Below are positions 63,601-64,000 of a stretch of 64,000 nt of DNA, piece after piece (position 1 is the first letter of the stretch; each line of letters starts with the position of its first letter). The DNA comes from Modestobacter sp. VKM Ac-2982 (GTDB taxonomy: Bacteria; Actinomycetota; Actinomycetes; Mycobacteriales; Geodermatophilaceae), in contig NZ_JAPVBL010000006.1 of the NCBI RefSeq assembly GCF_026967935.1, positions 1 to 64,000 of the forward strand. The letters run 5' to 3'. The position numbers and the translations under genes are program-made. The notes below the pieces were generated by a model, which made no database searches, had not been told where the DNA came from, and saw only the letters and a list, made by a program, of their open reading frames with translations.

Positions 63601-64000
63601 TACGTCCTCGGCGACGGGCGCCGCCCGGTGCCGGCCGACCGGCTGACCCGGGCCGACGTGCAGAGCGCGATCGCCTGGTGCCCGCAGGAGGCGCACGTCT
63701 TCGACGCGACGCTGCGGGCCAACCTCGCGCTGGCCCGCCCCCGCGGTGAGCTCACCGGTGACGACGGCGAGGCGGCGATGCGCCGGGCCCTGACCGACGC
63801 CGGGCTCGGCGCGCTGGTGGCCGGCCTCCCGGCCGGGCTGGACACCCCGGTGGGCGCAGGCGGCACCTCGCTGTCCGGTGGCGAGCGGCGGCGGCTGGCG
63901 GTGGCCCGGGCGCTGCTGGCCGACCGCGACGTCGTGCTGCTGGACGAACCGACCGCCCACCTGGACCCGCCGACGGCCGCCGCCCTGGTGGCCGACCTGC
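60685..64000 (+). CDS. cydDC: Fused CydD-CydC thiol-reductant ABC exporter (3' end outside window)
   Basis: An open frame of more than 1105 codons running off the window end. The first half is CydD: membrane domain about 30-340, Walker A GPSGSGKST at 382-390, signature LSPGELQRVALARAL and Walker B RVLLLDEPTA. An Ala/Pro-rich linker (about 545-590) leads to CydC: membrane domain about 595-880, a second GPSGSGKST at 949-957, signature LSGGERRRLAVARALL and LLDEPTAHLD. CydDC exports cysteine/glutathione and is needed to assemble cytochrome bd. Both halves lie in one frame, as in many actinobacteria. A palindrome overlaps codons 6-16, so GTG 60766 is an alternative start. Confidence 0.93.
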   Translation, partial: MTSRPRRGQSRDFGPSDRRGPLGALAGVPGLTGALVRAAVAALGQTVGVVLLAAGLARAVADVADGVTPGTSLLVALVGVGIRAAAGGLGSVLATRDARRAEDTLRRRLLARLLAGEGEAVTAAGGSGPAAVLATTRLHDLGPALATYLPALAQTIVVPPVLLVVLGLTDWLSALLVALTLPLVPLFMALVGLHTRDRTVEAARALDRIAGHVAELVRGLPVLVGLGRAADQLSALADLGETHRRRTLATLRIAFLSSLVLEVLATLSVALVAVTVGVRLVHGDIGLDVGLLALLLAPEAFAPLRALGSAHHASEDAAEAAAAARAVLAAPAPRPVLSATPAGQLRGVTVDGLTVAFPGRDLPAVDGASFEVAPGELVALRGPSGSGKSTVLAVLAGQVLDGATARVEGVVLRPEDVAVVPQFPHTVADTVLDELRRHAGELPETWATDLADTALAWLDAGHLRERACRTLSPGELQRVALARALVRVQRGARVLLLDEPTASLDAVSTAHVAELLVRLRGSLCTVLVTHSPELAALADRTVDLAGPAAVPPLTSVPAPERTGVGHAAGAPLAAAAEPAAAPEADRGSAGLSWPRRAVLKAVAAGAASSASAVALTAVSGWLIVRAAEQPPILTLLVATAGVRGFGLARAAFRWLERLAGHDAAFRLASRTRLQVWRALVAQGPAADRTPGRALARVVGDVGLLQDLSVRVVTPPVVSGLVLAGTTAVLALLDPRAGALVAALVAVAVLGVLGVHRWADRGGARHAAELRTVTLRETSATLEAAGDLRAHGLTGPAVDRLDALGRRQGRAAQSGATATALGDALAVLATGAAAVGALAVAAISVRAGELSAPTAAILALAPLALLEPLTALGAARRHRLAWRDARARIDAVLAEPVAADPAPADRVSPPRPVRELALEHLTAGWPGRPPVLRDLDAVATAGSGWLVVTGPSGSGKSTLLSVLMASLRPAAGAYVLGDGRRPVPADRLTRADVQSAIAWCPQEAHVFDATLRANLALARPRGELTGDDGEAAMRRALTDAGLGALVAGLPAGLDTPVGAGGTSLSGGERRRLAVARALLADRDVVLLDEPTAHLDPPTAAALVADL
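60702..60731 (+). repeat. Palindromic element at the cydB-cydDC junction
   Basis: GAGGGGCCAAA and TTTGGCCCCTC (11-bp stem) surround GTCGCGAT, extending through a G-T pair to a TCGCGA core. It is AT-richer than its surroundings and lies within the first codons of cydDC. It may be a dispersed palindromic repeat or an attenuator; no second copy is in this window. Confidence 0.55.

Noticed and set aside
60610-63960. Long minus-strand open frame opposite cydDC
   Set aside because: The composition is low-complexity Gly/Arg/Gln with no family match, while the plus strand has two complete ABC-ATPase motif sets in one frame.

Overview
This is a contiguous, very GC-rich chromosomal segment from an actinomycete. 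The gene order sigA - VanW - YihY/BrkB - DUF3039 - ... - sigB - ... - ideR matches the conserved sigA/sigB/ideR neighbourhood of mycobacteria and relatives. Many genes start six bases after a TANNNT-like -10 box, as expected for the leaderless transcripts common in this phylum. A Geodermatophilaceae-like host (Blastococcus, Geodermatophilus or Modestobacter type) is my best guess, but that is inference. I see no insertion sequence, prophage, CRISPR array, tRNA or rRNA.

Layout. 1-9.9 kb: the 3' end of the primary sigma factor sigA, a DUF7455 zinc protein, a large VanW-type wall protein, a YihY/BrkB membrane protein, DUF3039, a pseudouridine-phosphate glycosidase with a PfkB kinase, DUF3099, a HhH-GPD repair protein, and a methyltransferase facing a TetR regulator. 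9.9-12.7 kb: a furA-katG oxidative-stress operon. 12.8-18.6 kb: a PepSY protein divergent from a response regulator/sensor kinase pair, then secreted or membrane proteins (BNR-repeat lipoprotein, two DUF305 proteins, DUF6153) of the kind found in metal-stress islands. 18.6-28.7 kb: a LysM polysaccharide deacetylase, DUF808, dtd, the stress sigma factor sigB, a GNAT/acyl-CoA-synthetase fusion coupled to the deacetylase acuC, and ideR.

28.7-38 kb: an S9 peptidase, DUF4192, Dabb, and a tightly coupled five-gene cluster of unknown product (GT4, methyltransferase, alpha/alpha-toroid protein, two GT2). 38.2-45.5 kb is the most distinctive region. A Sfp-type phosphopantetheinyl transferase faces a Pls/PosA-type membrane non-ribosomal peptide synthetase (A-T-TM plus three beta-helix domains, the architecture of poly-epsilon-lysine synthetase). 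A membrane acyltransferase-like protein and a BPL_N amidotransferase-like protein follow in line. This looks like a locus for a poly(basic amino acid) or a derivative of one.

45.5-57 kb: an exported esterase-like hydrolase, an M1 peptidase lipoprotein, a DksA-like zinc-finger protein, YibE/F, an SDR, an MFS transporter/TetR pair with a two-site operator, a second YihY, and hsp20 with a MerR regulator. 56.6-64 kb: a BlaI/M56 pair divergent from cydA-cydB-cydDC (cytochrome bd and its fused ABC exporter). Two perfect BlaI-like palindromes lie in the shared promoter region. The cydDC gene runs off the window end.

Regulation readable from sequence: SigR/SigH-type promoters (GGAACA-N16/17-GTT) upstream of both sigB and hsp20; 11-bp-spaced half-sites between the PepSY gene and its response regulator; TetR operators at two divergent pairs; and strong hairpin terminators after sigA, katG, the sensor kinase, sigB, ideR, the BPL_N gene and hsp20.
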